Shown here: positions 12,098-24,593 of the stretch, piece by piece
Layout: each line of letters opens with the position of its first letter
Position numbering within the stretch: the stretch's first letter is position 1
Program-made: the position numbers and the translations under genes
The notes under the pieces: model-generated
What the model was told of the DNA's origin: nothing
Database searches by the model: none
Seen by the model: the letters and a program-made list of their open reading frames with translations, nothing else
From: Allodiplogaster sudhausi
Lineage: Eukaryota; Nematoda; Chromadorea; Rhabditida; Diplogasteridae
Reading direction: 5' to 3'
Assembly: GCA_945643635.1 (NCBI GenBank)
Contig: CALZFC010000092.1
Span: forward strand, 1,156,001 to 1,220,000
Length of the DNA stretch: 64,000 bases

Positions 12098-12477
12098 GGG
12101 AGTCAGAAAAAATTGCTCTTTTTTTGCTTTCTTCCCTAAACAATAGAACAACTATTCGCGGAAAAGCAATTGAGCCTCCAAGAATATCTGGGGGAAAGAA
12201 GAGCTGGGGAAAGGGCGGGGCTTTGTGTCCGGGACATGGTTACGGTAGCCCCTTTGGGCAGTCTTAGCTTTAACGAACTCCTTCTAAACAATTTTCGAAA
12301 GGCGCTCATGGCGTGCCTTCAAGAAACATTACGTTAGTAGAGAGAAACAGTTTATTTAAAATAATTTTTTTTAGCGGACATGGAGAACTACCAGGGCGCG
12401 GGGCCGGTGAGGCGAAGACTCAGGCAATGGCGAAGGGCAACGTAGATGACGAGGGGCGGGGCACTCGGGGGTGAGAG

Positions 12478-12525
<48 letters not shown>

Positions 12526-12769
12526 GAGGGAGAGAGGGAGAGGAGAGAGCAAGAGAGACAGCAGAGAGAAAAGAGAAGTAAGGAGATAGAGAGAGAGGGA
12601 ATGAGAGAAGAAAATTTGAATGCGCATCAAAAGAACGGTGAAGGAGCGCAGCCACGGGCTAACGCCTCATCACACTCGGCTTACTCATACGGCATACAGA
12701 AGATTGACGATAAAGAGATGAAAACACAGAGGGAGAGAAAGAAATGGAGAGAAAAAGAGAAAGAGAGAA

Positions 12770-12807
<38 letters not shown>

Positions 12808-13535
12808 CAAGAAATCTAAAAGCGCATGAAGTGAAAGAGGGAATCGGAAGACGAGAGTGAAGTGACTGAACTGCTAATAGGCGCCTCGCTACTGCCAGCG
12901 AGTGACAGGAGTCGTTAGAATTGGCTGCACACATAATCAAGTCATGGGAACTAGAAGTAACGGTCAATCTAGTCGAGGAAGGATTCGCAGATTCGATTCA
13001 AACACTAGCGAACTTTGCACCACGATATAATACAAACAATCTGGAACTTGAACATCAATTCTTGAGGGCTAGCGAGAAAGAATATGGGCTGGCTGGAATG
13101 TACTGCCAGTAGAAAGCAGGAAGGGAGATCACAGATGACTCGAGGCGAGAGGACACGAATTCTTGATCTACAAGTGGCTTCCAAGTCACCAGTAAAGGAC
13201 TGCGACCCTATCCGCGAGGAAGGAATCCCGCTTCGAATTCGAATATTTGATACATACCTCAGTTATCTGAATCCGAAGCGTATTCTCAATTAATATGAGC
13301 ATATTCAGCTGGCAACTTGCCAGCTTTTTGAACCAGAGTTAATTTGAACGGAACCGAACACACCTTTCCCACTACTGTATTTTCGGTGATCGATCTCTCA
13401 ATTTTTCGTTTATTTCATTTTGTTTTTAACTTTAATTTTTTAATTCGATAAAATTTTGGGACCAACTTCTACCTCTGGCCCCACATACAAGCCTAATTTC
13501 CCTCCAATTTACAGTGAACTCGAACGTCGTTCTCA

Positions 13536-13578
<43 letters not shown>

Positions 13579-14024
13579 CTCTCTTTCCCTCTCTCCGTCG
13601 GGTTAATCGCGCTCCCCTGTTTCATATCTTCCTCTGCTTAAATCTCTCTCCGACTCCGCCCTTACCTTTATGATAAAATAGTCTCCAACAGCAGAGCGTA
13701 AGCGCGTAAGGGTAGCCAACGAAATGGAATGAAGGAAGGAGAGCCATACACATGTACAGGCTTAAGAAAACAATGACATCCTTCGTTATCAGATTAACAA
13801 AGGCTTTCAAATCCATAGCGAAACACAACAGTCAGATCGTTGTGAACACTCGATCACCCGTTGTATTTCATAATATCATCATCACACATCGACATGCAAC
13901 GTGCGTGCAACGTAATAAAATTTCTCGGTAACATTTGCGTTAGAAGTAGTGAAAGAGTTCATTTCTTACTCAATTCGCCAATTCGCACCCTTCGTGTTGG
14001 CCTGGATGCGCTATTCACTCGCGT

Positions 14025-14055
<31 letters not shown>

Positions 14056-14407
14056 CCACTCCTCTCTCTCTCACGCACACATACTTTGTCGTCTCTCTTT
14101 CTCACTCACATCCTCTATTTCCTTTCCTCTCTCGCAGTCGGTCATATTTCCCTCTTTCAATAAAAGACGAAGAAAAGAAGTTCAAACACTTCTTATTTCT
14201 ATAGAAACTAGAATAGAGTCGATTGTATACATAGTATTTACATACTGTACTGGTATTCCTCGACGGACGAAGAATATTTAAGCACGTTGCCCATGCTGAT
14301 GGTGTTTAAAACAGGAGCACAGTCAGAAACCACAATATTATACAATAATGGTTTATTCAGTGAAATTGAGGGGCAAATGTACATACAAGCATGACCACTT
14401 CTGAAAG
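12098..14407. other. Intergenic region with GA/CT tracts
   Basis: Between the AP-2 copy B start and the Patched-related stop. Long (GA)n runs lie near 12483-12525 and 12775-12805, and (CT)n runs near 13535-13575 and 14030-14056. Open frames at 12921-13293 have no recognisable motif. One possible exon (13666-13816, minus) is listed separately. A candidate AATAAA signal for the Patched-related gene lies on the minus strand near 14358, about 50 nt past its stop. Confidence 0.5.
13666..13816 (-). CDS. Possible orphan first exon of a membrane protein
   Basis: An ATG at 13816 opens about 50 codons (MDLKAFVNLITKDVIVFLSL, then a second hydrophobic part ending CCWRLFYHK) running into a strong donor GTAAGG at 13665. 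The content is hydrophobic, as in one or two membrane spans. No downstream exon could be joined with confidence and no family is recognised, so it may be spurious. Confidence 0.2.
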
Positions 14408-14870
14408 TTATCTAACCGAGGAAACGGAAGGACTTACTCTCGTGCTCCTCCTTCGGCAGATTCGAGTTATCGGATCAAGGAGATTCAGAGAGGTGGGAAT
14501 AATGAGAAGGCCGTTCAGGAGGCAGAGGAACACACACAGGAACATCGTCTTCACGAACACCTTCAAATACTTTACGGTATGAAGAGATAAGAGTAGTAGC
14601 GAAAAGTGGACAAGGAAGAGTTACGAAGAATATCAGTGAGAAAAAGAAAGAAAGAATAAACGGGAGGAATAGAAGGCATTGAAGATTAAAGAAAATTGAA
14701 AGAGTGAAGAATAAATCGAAAACGCAATAACGTGTGACATGTAGACTTCAGTCGCAAGCAAGCAAAGAACGCAGATGGAAGTGCTGAGAGAGGCTTGGGG
14801 GCAGGTAGACCCACCGAGGACAGAGAGGTTAGGATTCGTTCTCGAGGTGTTGACTTATCTGGAGAGAGAG

Positions 14871-14913
<43 letters not shown>

Positions 14914-17900
14914 GAGAGAGAGAGGGAGAGAGCGAGAGAGAGAGCGGGAGAGAGAGAGCGAGAGATGGAGAGAGAGTAGGGAGAGCAGACCAGCTGTGTG
15001 GTAGTGATAGGTGACGTGGCCAGGGATGTCGACGGAGAAGCCAATGGAGATGATCAGAGCAGCCATGACAATCGGATCCAAGTCAGTCCCCATCATTCCG
15101 AGGATGCCCAGAATACCTGATAACATATTCCTATCTCTTTCTCTATCTATCTATCTCCCTCTCTCCCTCTCTCCCCCTCTCCTCTCTATCTCTCTTGCTC
15201 CCTATCTCTCCCCCTCTCTATCTCTCTCCTCCTCCTCTCTCTCTCTCTCGCTCCCTCTCCCCCCTCTCTATCCCTCTCTCGCTCTTTCTCGCTCTCTCCT
15301 CACCGGCCATCGTTGTAGCGATAGAGATCGTGGCCACGACGACAGTGAATGCATCTTGTAAGAATACGAGACAAATGAGGGCCATGGCCAGCAGAGTTGC
15401 GAGTGCCGCCTGTCATTAGAGAATGGTCTCTCATAATAGAGAACAGCTTCTTCGACATAGAAATTTCAACCCGTTTTACTTCCTCACTCCACTTTCCCTA
15501 CCAGCCTGCCACATGTCCACCGGCATGTTCTCAATAACATCCAGGAAGAGGGCATCATCCATGAACAAGGTTGTATTGAAGAGAGGCCTGAGATGTCAAC
15601 TTAAGGAACAATTCTGTCATTTCTATTCGACTCACTCATATTTCTCAACGGCTGCTCTGGCCATCTTCAGTAGCGAATTCCTCTTCGGCCACTCTTTCAG
15701 GCCCTCGCCCCGGAACGCCACAGTAAACAGGAATCGATGGAGTGTTGTCTCGCCTCTTCAAACAGGATGTTTAATCCAAATAGTATTTATGGCTTAGTAA
15801 AAAATGAGATTGACGTTGTGTTATTCTCCGTGAATCGAATCGTGCCTCGCCAGTATTCGTATTCTGGCCATTCGACGAACTCGCCAATGCGATTAATATT
15901 GATCGCCCCAGGCACTGGAGTGGTCGGCACAGTGTGTAGAAACAGAAACAAGCGTGATGAGGACAAAAGATAGAGAATAGCTGCTAACTGTGACATTGCT
16001 AGCGTTGTCCGTGTCTTCCTCCTCTTCGTCCAGCTGCACGGAACTCTCCTCCACCACATTGGAATACGCCTCGAAATCTCTCAGAAAGAGATTCGTCGAA
16101 TCCGCTCCCCACGCGTATGGCAAATGGTCCAGTTTACTCACGAATTCCTCGAATCTACAGTAAGAAACGTTCGAGGGCTTGATTATAATTTTTCTTTTAA
16201 TACTTATGCAGCCGATTGACGTCGCTGAGATTGCCGGGATTATCAACGAGGATGGTTGCAATGAAGTAATAAGGAATTATGAAGTCATCGCGCAGCCTTG
16301 ACATCTGCCGCCGTAGTAAAGTGTCGCTTTTTGAGGGGTAATCCTCAGGATGTTACCCATGAGGATAATCTGTCTGAATCTCTAGCATGAGCGTGCTCTC
16401 TCGTACTGTCTAGCATGCCACCATTGTTTACCCTCATGGGTAATGGCATGGAAAAGGCTGTGGGGTAATGTTTGGGTAACGAGGACAGGCCGAGAGAGCA
16501 TGCAATTCTTGGAGACGAGATCAACCTCATGTGTAAAATGGTTATGCCAATGCGCATTGGCATAACCGTTTTACCTTTCATCGTCCAGCTCCAAATTACG
16601 AATATAGTATTTGTGGTAAAAGTAACGGCGTACTGTCATGAACCATGAAAGATTCACTCTAAATTAGCATTTGGATTGTAATAGTAATGTAATTTCATTA
16701 TGAGTATGTTATTTTAATTGCCGTTTACAGTTAAGTCTATGCTTTATTGTTTTTATATATGCCATCACGTGAGTGACGACAAGACGAAGGAGGCCGCCGC
16801 GGCTGCAGCAGAAACTGCGCCAGCCAATCTGCCCGAGCTGAACGAAGAGGAGAAGGCCCAGGTTCTTATTCTGCTTATGCTTATTTCGTAAATGAAAACC
16901 TTAAACATATTGGGGGATTGTTTGCAGTTTGTTTGTGATTGGTCATGTGTCTTTTTCTTAGAATAGCGCCACAACTGACACCAATTTAGGCCAATCTAAC
17001 ACCAATCTAGGCCTTTTTCTTTTTTGTCGTTTTGTTTTCCAACTCGGGTGAAGATCTTTAGATGAATGTGTAATCAATCCTAATAGTTGCATCTCTCTTT
17101 CTCTCTCCCTCTTTCTATCTCTTAAGATGGAAGTGGACTCAGCGGCAGCCGCGCAAGACGGCGCTGCTCCACCGGCCGAGATGCTCCCGTCGCCTCTCCA
17201 GTTCCGCTCTCCAGCTCCACTCTCCAGCTCTCCAGCTCCACATTGCTCGTGCATTCGGGACTCGGGACGGTTCGTGGTTCTTTCTTCTTCTTTTTTTAAA
17301 ATCATTAATTCATTCGTTATTTGAACGTGACCACACGTTAGTTAGCTATCATCAATAGACTCATCAACTCGGCAATGTTCTTTTTATTTGAATTATTCAT
17401 TTTTCGACGCATTTTACGTTTTTAGGGGCCATTTTACGGGTTACTGTAATACTGTAAGTTGGGAATGTTCCTTTCTACTTTGAATACGGTGGATTTTCAT
17501 ATGTAATTCAAAATTCTTCTTCAGTTGGTCTGACGCTTGATCCTGCCGCGACTCTCACTGCAGCGCCAAGGGATTCGACATCTGTTTCGCCATTCCCCAC
17601 TGTATTCCCTTCGGTACCGTCTCGGCCATCTGGAATGCATACTCGAATCTTGATTCTACCATGATTCCGTATTTATGCTGGAAATTCCTGTTGTGTTGTG
17701 GAATGGATGTGATCTGTGTGTTTGCTCTCCCTCCATTTTTTCTTTTGGTATAAGTTAAGCTTGCGGATTCAGGAACACATTGAAAGTGAAAGAGCCAGCA
17801 GCTCAGAGTCTGTTGTTCCTTGCCACAGTTACTAGTTCTTGTGCTAGAAAGCGACTTTATTATAGGATATTCCTTGTAACTTGGTAGTTAGTGATGGCGT

Positions 17901-18763
17901 GGATAATGTTCAACTTAATGAAAACAAATAGCTCATTTTAGTCTGTATTATACGCAGATTTTTCCTCTTGTGTTTTTGTTTTTCTTCCTCTTTTCTTCTT
18001 TTCTCTTTTGTAACGCTGATTTCCATGTACACTCTTGTTTAGACCCATCCATTAGCTTCTCATTCACTGTTTGATAACATTATTGTTACAAATAGCTGTT
18101 TTTGCTGTAGGTGAATTTCCAATAAGAAAATGATGGATATAAAGTGTGCTGCAGCAAGGTGTAGTTGTAGTCCGCATCGGAATGGTCCCAAATAGGAGCG
18201 ACAGAAGAATGAAGATGAAGCAGGAATGGAGCAGGGATGACTGAGGGATGGATGACAGCAGCAAAGAATATACGAAAGGAAAAGATAGCATCTTTCAGCT
18301 GACATTACCCTCAGGATAATGCCCGGCGAAACTGAGTGGTAATGCTTTTACCCTCATGGGTAACACCTCAGGATTACCCCTCAAAAAGCGACACTTTACT
18401 ACGGCGGCTGAGATTCGTTATGGCATTCATACATGGGGCATATGCATGTAGGGGTTGTTAATAAATAATAAATATAATACATGGTAACTCTGGGATGTTA
18501 CAATGGCCACAGACTTCCTGAAGGGGCGAGTCTTGAACGAAAAGTTTGGTTGGAGTAAGATTGATTTCCATTCTCGTGATGGAGACAATGCAAACAGCCA
18601 GTCCGGAGAGCCAAACTGCCAGAATGGCCACGGCAAAGAAGCGATTCGTCAGAAGGGAGACGTAGTCATCCAGCCATGACGTCACTATGCCCTTCACCCA
18701 GTCGTGGAAGCGAACATCCTAAAAATTCAATTGTTGTCGCCAAGAATGAATAGGAGGGAGAAT

Positions 18764-18813
<50 letters not shown>

Positions 18814-19490
18814 GAGAGAGAAAGGGGGGAGAACTAACCTTATTAATGGAATCGGCATGCCCGTGCCCGGCATAGAATCGACAGATAGGAAGGGTGAGTG
18901 CAGTGCAGCACGGAACACGCAGTTCGTCATCCATCAGCCTCTTCCTGGATTTTCCGGTTTCTAGAGCCTGAAACTATGGCCGTTTATTTTGAAGGAAAGG
19001 CCTAATCATTTATTCTGAGAAACAAAAAACAAATTGAACCTTGGCGTGATTCATTTCCACAGCCCCAACGAGAAGCATAACTGCAGAGTAGAAAGTTATC
19101 TAAATCAGAGCAATCACTTTATTTTTGGTCGAAAGGGAAAATCACAAATAATTTATAATAAATCGTAAGAAGAAGAAGATGAAGCTTTCTTACCTGGTAG
19201 ATGTAGTCTACGAAAATGCAAGCGATGTTCGCGTAGGCAAGAAGAGTCACTTCTGGAGCTCCCGTGTACGTGCCAACCTGAGCACACCAAGAAGTTATTG
19301 CATCACTCGCGAACATCTTTCACCAACCAAGTCTGCCAGGATGTTGGTGAGAGCAGAAATCAGAATGGCTGGGCCGGTGTCGATGAGCACCTAAAGTATT
19401 ACATATATTCAGAGAAAACTAGAGAAGAAGATGGCAAAGAGAACGAGAGAACAGGAGAGGGAAGCGTTAGAGAAGGAGAAACAGGAAAGT

Positions 19491-19537
<47 letters not shown>

Positions 19538-19779
19538 AGACCTCCGCGAGTCGGTCCTCGGGGCAGTCACCAGGCGTGGTCTATTTTGCCCTGGCCTTGG
19601 AAACTCTCTGCCAGGAGTGGATCATTAGATAGGCATCGTCAATGCCGATGGCCAGCACGAGGAACGGAGTCACGCAGAGAATCGAAGCGAAGCGACAGCC
19701 AAGGAAAAACATCAGACCGAGGGCAGTGCCGCAGGCCATGAAGGGGCAGCAGCACGCAAGGAATGCAAGCACTATCTGC

Positions 19780-19815
<36 letters not shown>

Positions 19816-21179
19816 GAGATAGAGAGAGAGAGAGGGAGAGGAGAGAGAGAGAGAGAGGTAGAGGAGAGAGAGAGGAGAGGAGAGAAAGAGAAAGAGATAC
19901 CTTGTAGATGGAGAGCTGTTGCATGTAAGCAGCGGAGAGCATGGTGAGAATGGTGGAAGTGGTGACCATGATAGCGAATCCGATGAGGCAGAAAGGAAGC
20001 AGAGTCAGCCCCGTCCGGATAATCTCATTCTCCACAACTGTTGCTGAGATCGTCAACACGCGCAGCGAGGGAGAAGTAAACTCACTCAAACGCAAACTTG
20101 CAAATGTCCATCAAAGTTATAAACCGTTACAAAACTTCCTGTGAAGGAATCGTTAGAATAATGAGTTGATGAACTTGGCGAAGTAGTCATAGATGGATGT
20201 CTCGTAAGTCTGAACATCCTCGGCCGTCCATCCTTCTCCCGCTTCTCCTCGAAGGGAGAACGCAAGCATTCTTGCCTCGCGGATGTTCGAGAAGCGAGGA
20301 GAGGCGAAGTTATTGGAGTCGGAGGAGTTGTCCGAGGAAGACTCCAGTGCCAGGAGACTCGCTCTCTCGTCGTCATCCCACAGTTCCACTCCGTAGAAGT
20401 ACGGCTGGCAGTGAGTTCGCATAAGATACATACGTACTTTCATCAACATTTTTAACTAAGTTATAACGAAGATTAAAGTAGTGAAGAGTTCAACAAATAA
20501 AAAAAACCGTTTGGAACCTGAATGTTGAATGTCCTGCCAAAGACTTTGGAAATTGGATAGTGGAGCAGCACGCGCTCGTTCAGTTCTTCTCCGCTAAGAA
20601 GACGCTCCGACTGCACCGTGTAGCCATTCTTAATCGGCTTTCTCTAATTCTTATGTTCATTTGCATTATCTAAGCAAATATACATATGTATATCCTTCTG
20701 GTGCAAGTAAATATTTCGGTGTGCATAAACACATGTAAGTTACACTTTCTGAATTCCTTATCTTCTTGTCGAAACGGACAATGAATTGAATGAGAGGCTC
20801 GTTGATCCAGCAGAAGCTTCTGCAATACTCCACGTAACTCTCGTTCTTTCCAGTTCGGTGGTTCGGCATCTTGAAGCGGGTTGTCAGAATCTTCTCGATC
20901 CGCAGCACCTTAGGAATCAACTTAGTTAATGACATGTTCTTTACAAGATGTAAACGACAGAACAAGAATGCACAGAGAAGAAGCGACCTCCTGAAAGACA
21001 TCCTTCCTGAGAACATTCCCTTGGTCCTTCGGAACCATCAGAAGGAAGAAAGCCACATTCGCTGAGCCATTAGTTTCGAAAAACGTTGCGAAACGCTTCA
21101 ATTCTTGTAAGGAGCGAGAACCGATAGGAGTGTATCCGGCTATGTCATTTTTGAAGCTGAAAATAAAGGAGAGAAAGAA

Positions 21180-21220
<41 letters not shown>

Positions 21221-21505
21221 AAGAGAGAGGGAGATGTATCTCTTTGAGATGCGAGAGTGCAAGAGAGTGGGTGACGAAGAGAATTTGTGAGAGAAAAAAA
21301 TGAGGTAAAACGAGAGATTAACATCTTAAAAAAAAATGAGAATCTGAATGGGAGAGACGAGGCAGAAAAGGCGAGAGATGCTGACGGTGTTAAATAAATC
21401 TTGATTGCTCCCAGAAAGAAGCAGACAGTTGACAAGAAGATTATGGCGAAGATATGACGGGAGATGAAATATGCCCATTTTCTGTAGAGTGATGAGATCA
21501 ATCTG
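14408..21505 (-). CDS. Patched-related (PTR/NPC1-like, sterol-sensing domain) membrane protein
   Basis: An RND-superfamily multipass protein of the kind expanded in nematodes. The N-terminal membrane segment (FISRHIFAIIFLSTVCFFLG; about 21385-21470) is followed by lumenal exons, then the sterol-sensing-type membrane block with LAIGIDDAYLMIHSW (about 19610-19655). The second half starts with WLDDYVSLLTNRFF near 18670, then KLFVQDSPLQE, DDFIIPYYFIATILVDNPGN (16230-16300), FEEFVSKLDHLPYAWG, AFRGEGLKEWPKRNSLL, QDAFTVVVATISIATTMAG, and GTDLDPIVMAALIISIGFSV-D (about 15020-15085). The last exon encodes KTMFLCVFLCLLNGLLIIP and ends at TAA 14408-14410; a GTAAGT within it could allow another ending. 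The starting Met exon was not found: the first clear exon begins after an AG at 21505. One intron holds a 2.1-kb inverted-repeat element. Confidence 0.88.
16308..18407. mobile_element. 2.1-kb inverted-repeat DNA transposon, unassigned family, at a 3' splice site
   Basis: Terminal inverted repeats begin CCGCCGTAGTAAAGTGTCGC; about 38 bp are perfect, extending to ~60 bp with few differences. Subterminal GGTAA/TTACC motifs recur on both sides. The 3-bp CTG at 16305-16307 is duplicated at 18408-18410, which is CAG in the sense of the host gene and forms its splice acceptor. No transposase frame was seen. Two GC-rich islands (about 16770-16865 and 17127-17275) contrast with the AT-rich interior and could be captured gene fragments (one reads AAAAAAETAPANLPELNEEE). 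A 3-bp CWG-type duplication occurs in some PIF/Harbinger and CMC elements, but the family is not decided. Confidence 0.82.
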
Positions 21506-21908
21506 ACCAGAGAAGTGGTCTTTGTCGCTGCATGTTCATTTCATTCACTTCTTCACAATGACTTTAAATGAAATAGGAAAAAGAATATAAACCATGAAGA
21601 CTGTGCGTGGAGGACTCCGATGACGTGTTGATGGTAACAATGCTCCCAGCCGAGACGGGCGAGTCCCTTCTGCTCTCAGTCATTCCACGGATGTGGACAA
21701 GTGGCGGACGGTTGGATTGGAGGTGGAGTCTCCGGAGAAGTACGAGAGAGAAGACAATCCACGCACTTCCTATGCACTTCTATTCTGAGTGCACAGCTAT
21801 CAGCCAATCTGGCGAACAAGTTAATTGGAAGGACATATGAGGAGTGCGGCGAATGAGAGTGGAAATCACAAAGGAATCTCTGTTGAAGCGACTTGAAAAG
21901 AAGTGAAC

Positions 21909-22011
21909 TTCCAGGAAAAATTTTGTCAAAATCTCCAAATTGCTCAAGGGAGCAGCACATGGCAATGATTGCATCAAGATGGTCTCTCATCAGATTGCGG
22001 TTGGGGAGAGA

Positions 22012-22059
<48 letters not shown>

Positions 22060-22345
22060 GAGAGAGGAAGAGAGAGAGAGGCAGAGAAAAAGGGTAAGTG
22101 AAGAAATAGTAAGTGGAATAATATAGTAAGATTAGAAGACAGTGAATACGGACAAAGATAAAGGTAGAGAGCGAGAGAGAGAGAGAGAGAGAGGAGAGAG
22201 GAGAGAGAGAGTGAGAGAGAGAGAAAGAAGAGGGGGAGGGAGTGCAACCCAAGGGAGCGTGGGGAACTTGTTTGGCACGTCGAAAGTAGGAATCTTGGCG
22301 AAGGAATTCAGGAGTTGAAAGCAAGGAGACTAACAAGTATGTTCC
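21909..22345 (-). CDS. Unassigned possible exons between the PTR and astacin genes
   Basis: Two non-repetitive open stretches on the minus strand flank a long (GA)n tract: CFQLLNSFAKIPTFDVPNKF near 22270-22345 and DHLDAIIAMCCSLEQFGDFD near 21909-21985. They look coding and could be 5' exons of the Patched-related gene or a separate small gene. No family is recognised, and start and stop were not resolved. Confidence 0.25.
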
Positions 22346-22856
22346 CTTCCTTTCTCCCATCTCTCTATGAACGCGCCTTTTCTATCTTTCTCCCTGTCTC
22401 TAGTACTCATTCTTCACAGTGCGTTGTCCTGAGTGAGCAAGTGAATGTTGATGGAATGGAATGCGCAATGGAATGCGCCGCCTTCCACTTCTTCCTCTTT
22501 TTAAAACACCGGGAAATTTGTTTTCTGCTGTGAGAGCTTAGGAACTGAGTCGGATCAAATTGAAGATTGCCTTTGTTAAATTTATCAGCAGGAAAGCTGT
22601 TCGTGAATGTACAGAAACAACGAATAACCGTGAAGAGTGAGATCCGAAAAGAGGGGAGGACAGCTGAACTTACAGTTGTAGAAGAATAACTAACGATATT
22701 TCAATCGAAGCAAATTAATGGCGGGAATAGTCAGCTGACAATGAATGAAAGAAAAGGAGAGATGATGAAGGAGTGAGAGGTAATCGAGTTAGAGCAAAAG
22801 AAAGAGAAAAAGGATGAGAGAGTAAAGAAATGAGTGGGAAGATGGTAAGAGAATAT

Positions 22857-24547
22857 CTATCTCCTCCTGCCAGCAGAGAAGAGACTGCCAAGAGTGTACT
22901 CAGTGACCATGGACGCGATGCTGGCTCCCGGCCGGGCTGGATCCCGCACATGAGGGATCGAGTTGAGGATGAACTGCTCCACCGGACCTGGAAGAGACTA
23001 CTTTGAACTTTCTCAATGCTGTGAATACGGTTACCGTTGTCGACTCCTCGGAAGCCGCGATTCTCCTGGCCGGGTACCCATTTGATTGCTGGCGCTGGCT
23101 GCTGGATTGCACCATCGGTTGGAAGGATCTCAGCAGTAGATGAGTCAACTGAAAACAGAGAGAGAGAGTGGAGAGAAGAGTACGAGATATACCACAGGCA
23201 TTGCTGTTTTTAGTGTCGTCTTATGAATGGCTTGCCCTAACCTTTGACGTATTGAAGCCGGAATGCACTTTCCTGGTGTAGATGCGTGGCCTCGGAGAGG
23301 ATGAGAACCTCCTCTCCATCACTGACGACGTTGACTTCGTGGTCGACACAACTCAAACACATCCTCATTATCAATTCTAAGAATTCCAACTCATCCTTAC
23401 CAAACACGGAATCCGGTTTGCTGGAAGTCGGAAGCAGCTTTGATCTCCACGTAGGAAGTGCAAGTCCTCTTACACGCGTAGCGCACTCCAGAGACACGCA
23501 TTCGGATGCGGCCGTTCTTTGTCTGTAGAGGGAGGAGGAGACAGCTGGCAACTTGCCAAGAGATACAGAGAGAGAGACAGAGAGAGAGAGACAGAGAGAC
23601 AGAGAGATACAGAGAGAGACAGAGAGAGACAGAGGGAGAGAGAGCTCGCCTTGATTCTCCAGGCACATCTTCCCTTGCCGGCGTAGTTGATCTCCTGCCA
23701 TCCATTAGAAGCGATGAGATCACTTCCACCACAATTGCCTGTTGGAGAAGGAAGATGAAAAGAGGGAGGTTATCACAAGGAACCTCCATCCACATCCGTG
23801 CAGATTGGGCCAGTCAGACCGGGAGGGCACTTGCATTCTTGGCAGTTGTTGGGATTAGGGTAGCCACCGTGGCGGCAAGCCAGTTGCATGCCGCCACACG
23901 CCTCTGAGAGAGAGAGAGAGAGTGAGAGAGAGAGAGAGAGAGAAGAGAGAGAGAATGTCAATGAGTTAGAGAGAGGAAAGAGAGAAAGTCAATGAGAGAG
24001 AGAGAGAAAGAGAGAAACAAATGAGAGGAATACGAACCATTGCAATAAAGTCTATTCATCTGCTTGACATCGACGAAAGAGGGCCCGCTCCTCTGTCCAA
24101 TCGTGCTCTCGAATCTCGGGTCATTCGTCTCGATTGTCACTTCGCCTTCCCGTGTCGAGAATGCCTTACATAAGGAAATCTACTTCGACTTCTCTTCCTC
24201 TCTTTCTCTCTCTCATTCTCTCGCTAGCTGTCTCGCTGCTCTCTATCTCTCGTGCTCTCTCTCTCGCGCCCTCTCTTTCTCGTGATCTCTCTCTCTCTCA
24301 TCCTCTCTCTATCACCTCAGGTCCATAGTGCATGACAGATCCAAGATCGTACGGCAGGCCCATGTTATCTGTCTCCTGAAGTGTCTGGCGGAGGAAGTTA
24401 GCCTCAGTGCCAGCAGCAATGAACTCTCGTCTGCAGTCAAGAAGGATTGCTCTCTAGTTCTAGCGAATTCTGTTTATTCACAGTAGTATCTTCCATTCTC
24501 TGTGACCTTCTGAATCTTCCTCTCTCTCTCTCAGTCTCTCTTTCTCC

Positions 24548-24593
<46 letters not shown>

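Noticed and set aside
12921..13293. Two plus-strand open frames in the intergenic region
   Set aside because: No motif, no convincing splice partners and ordinary length for chance frames.
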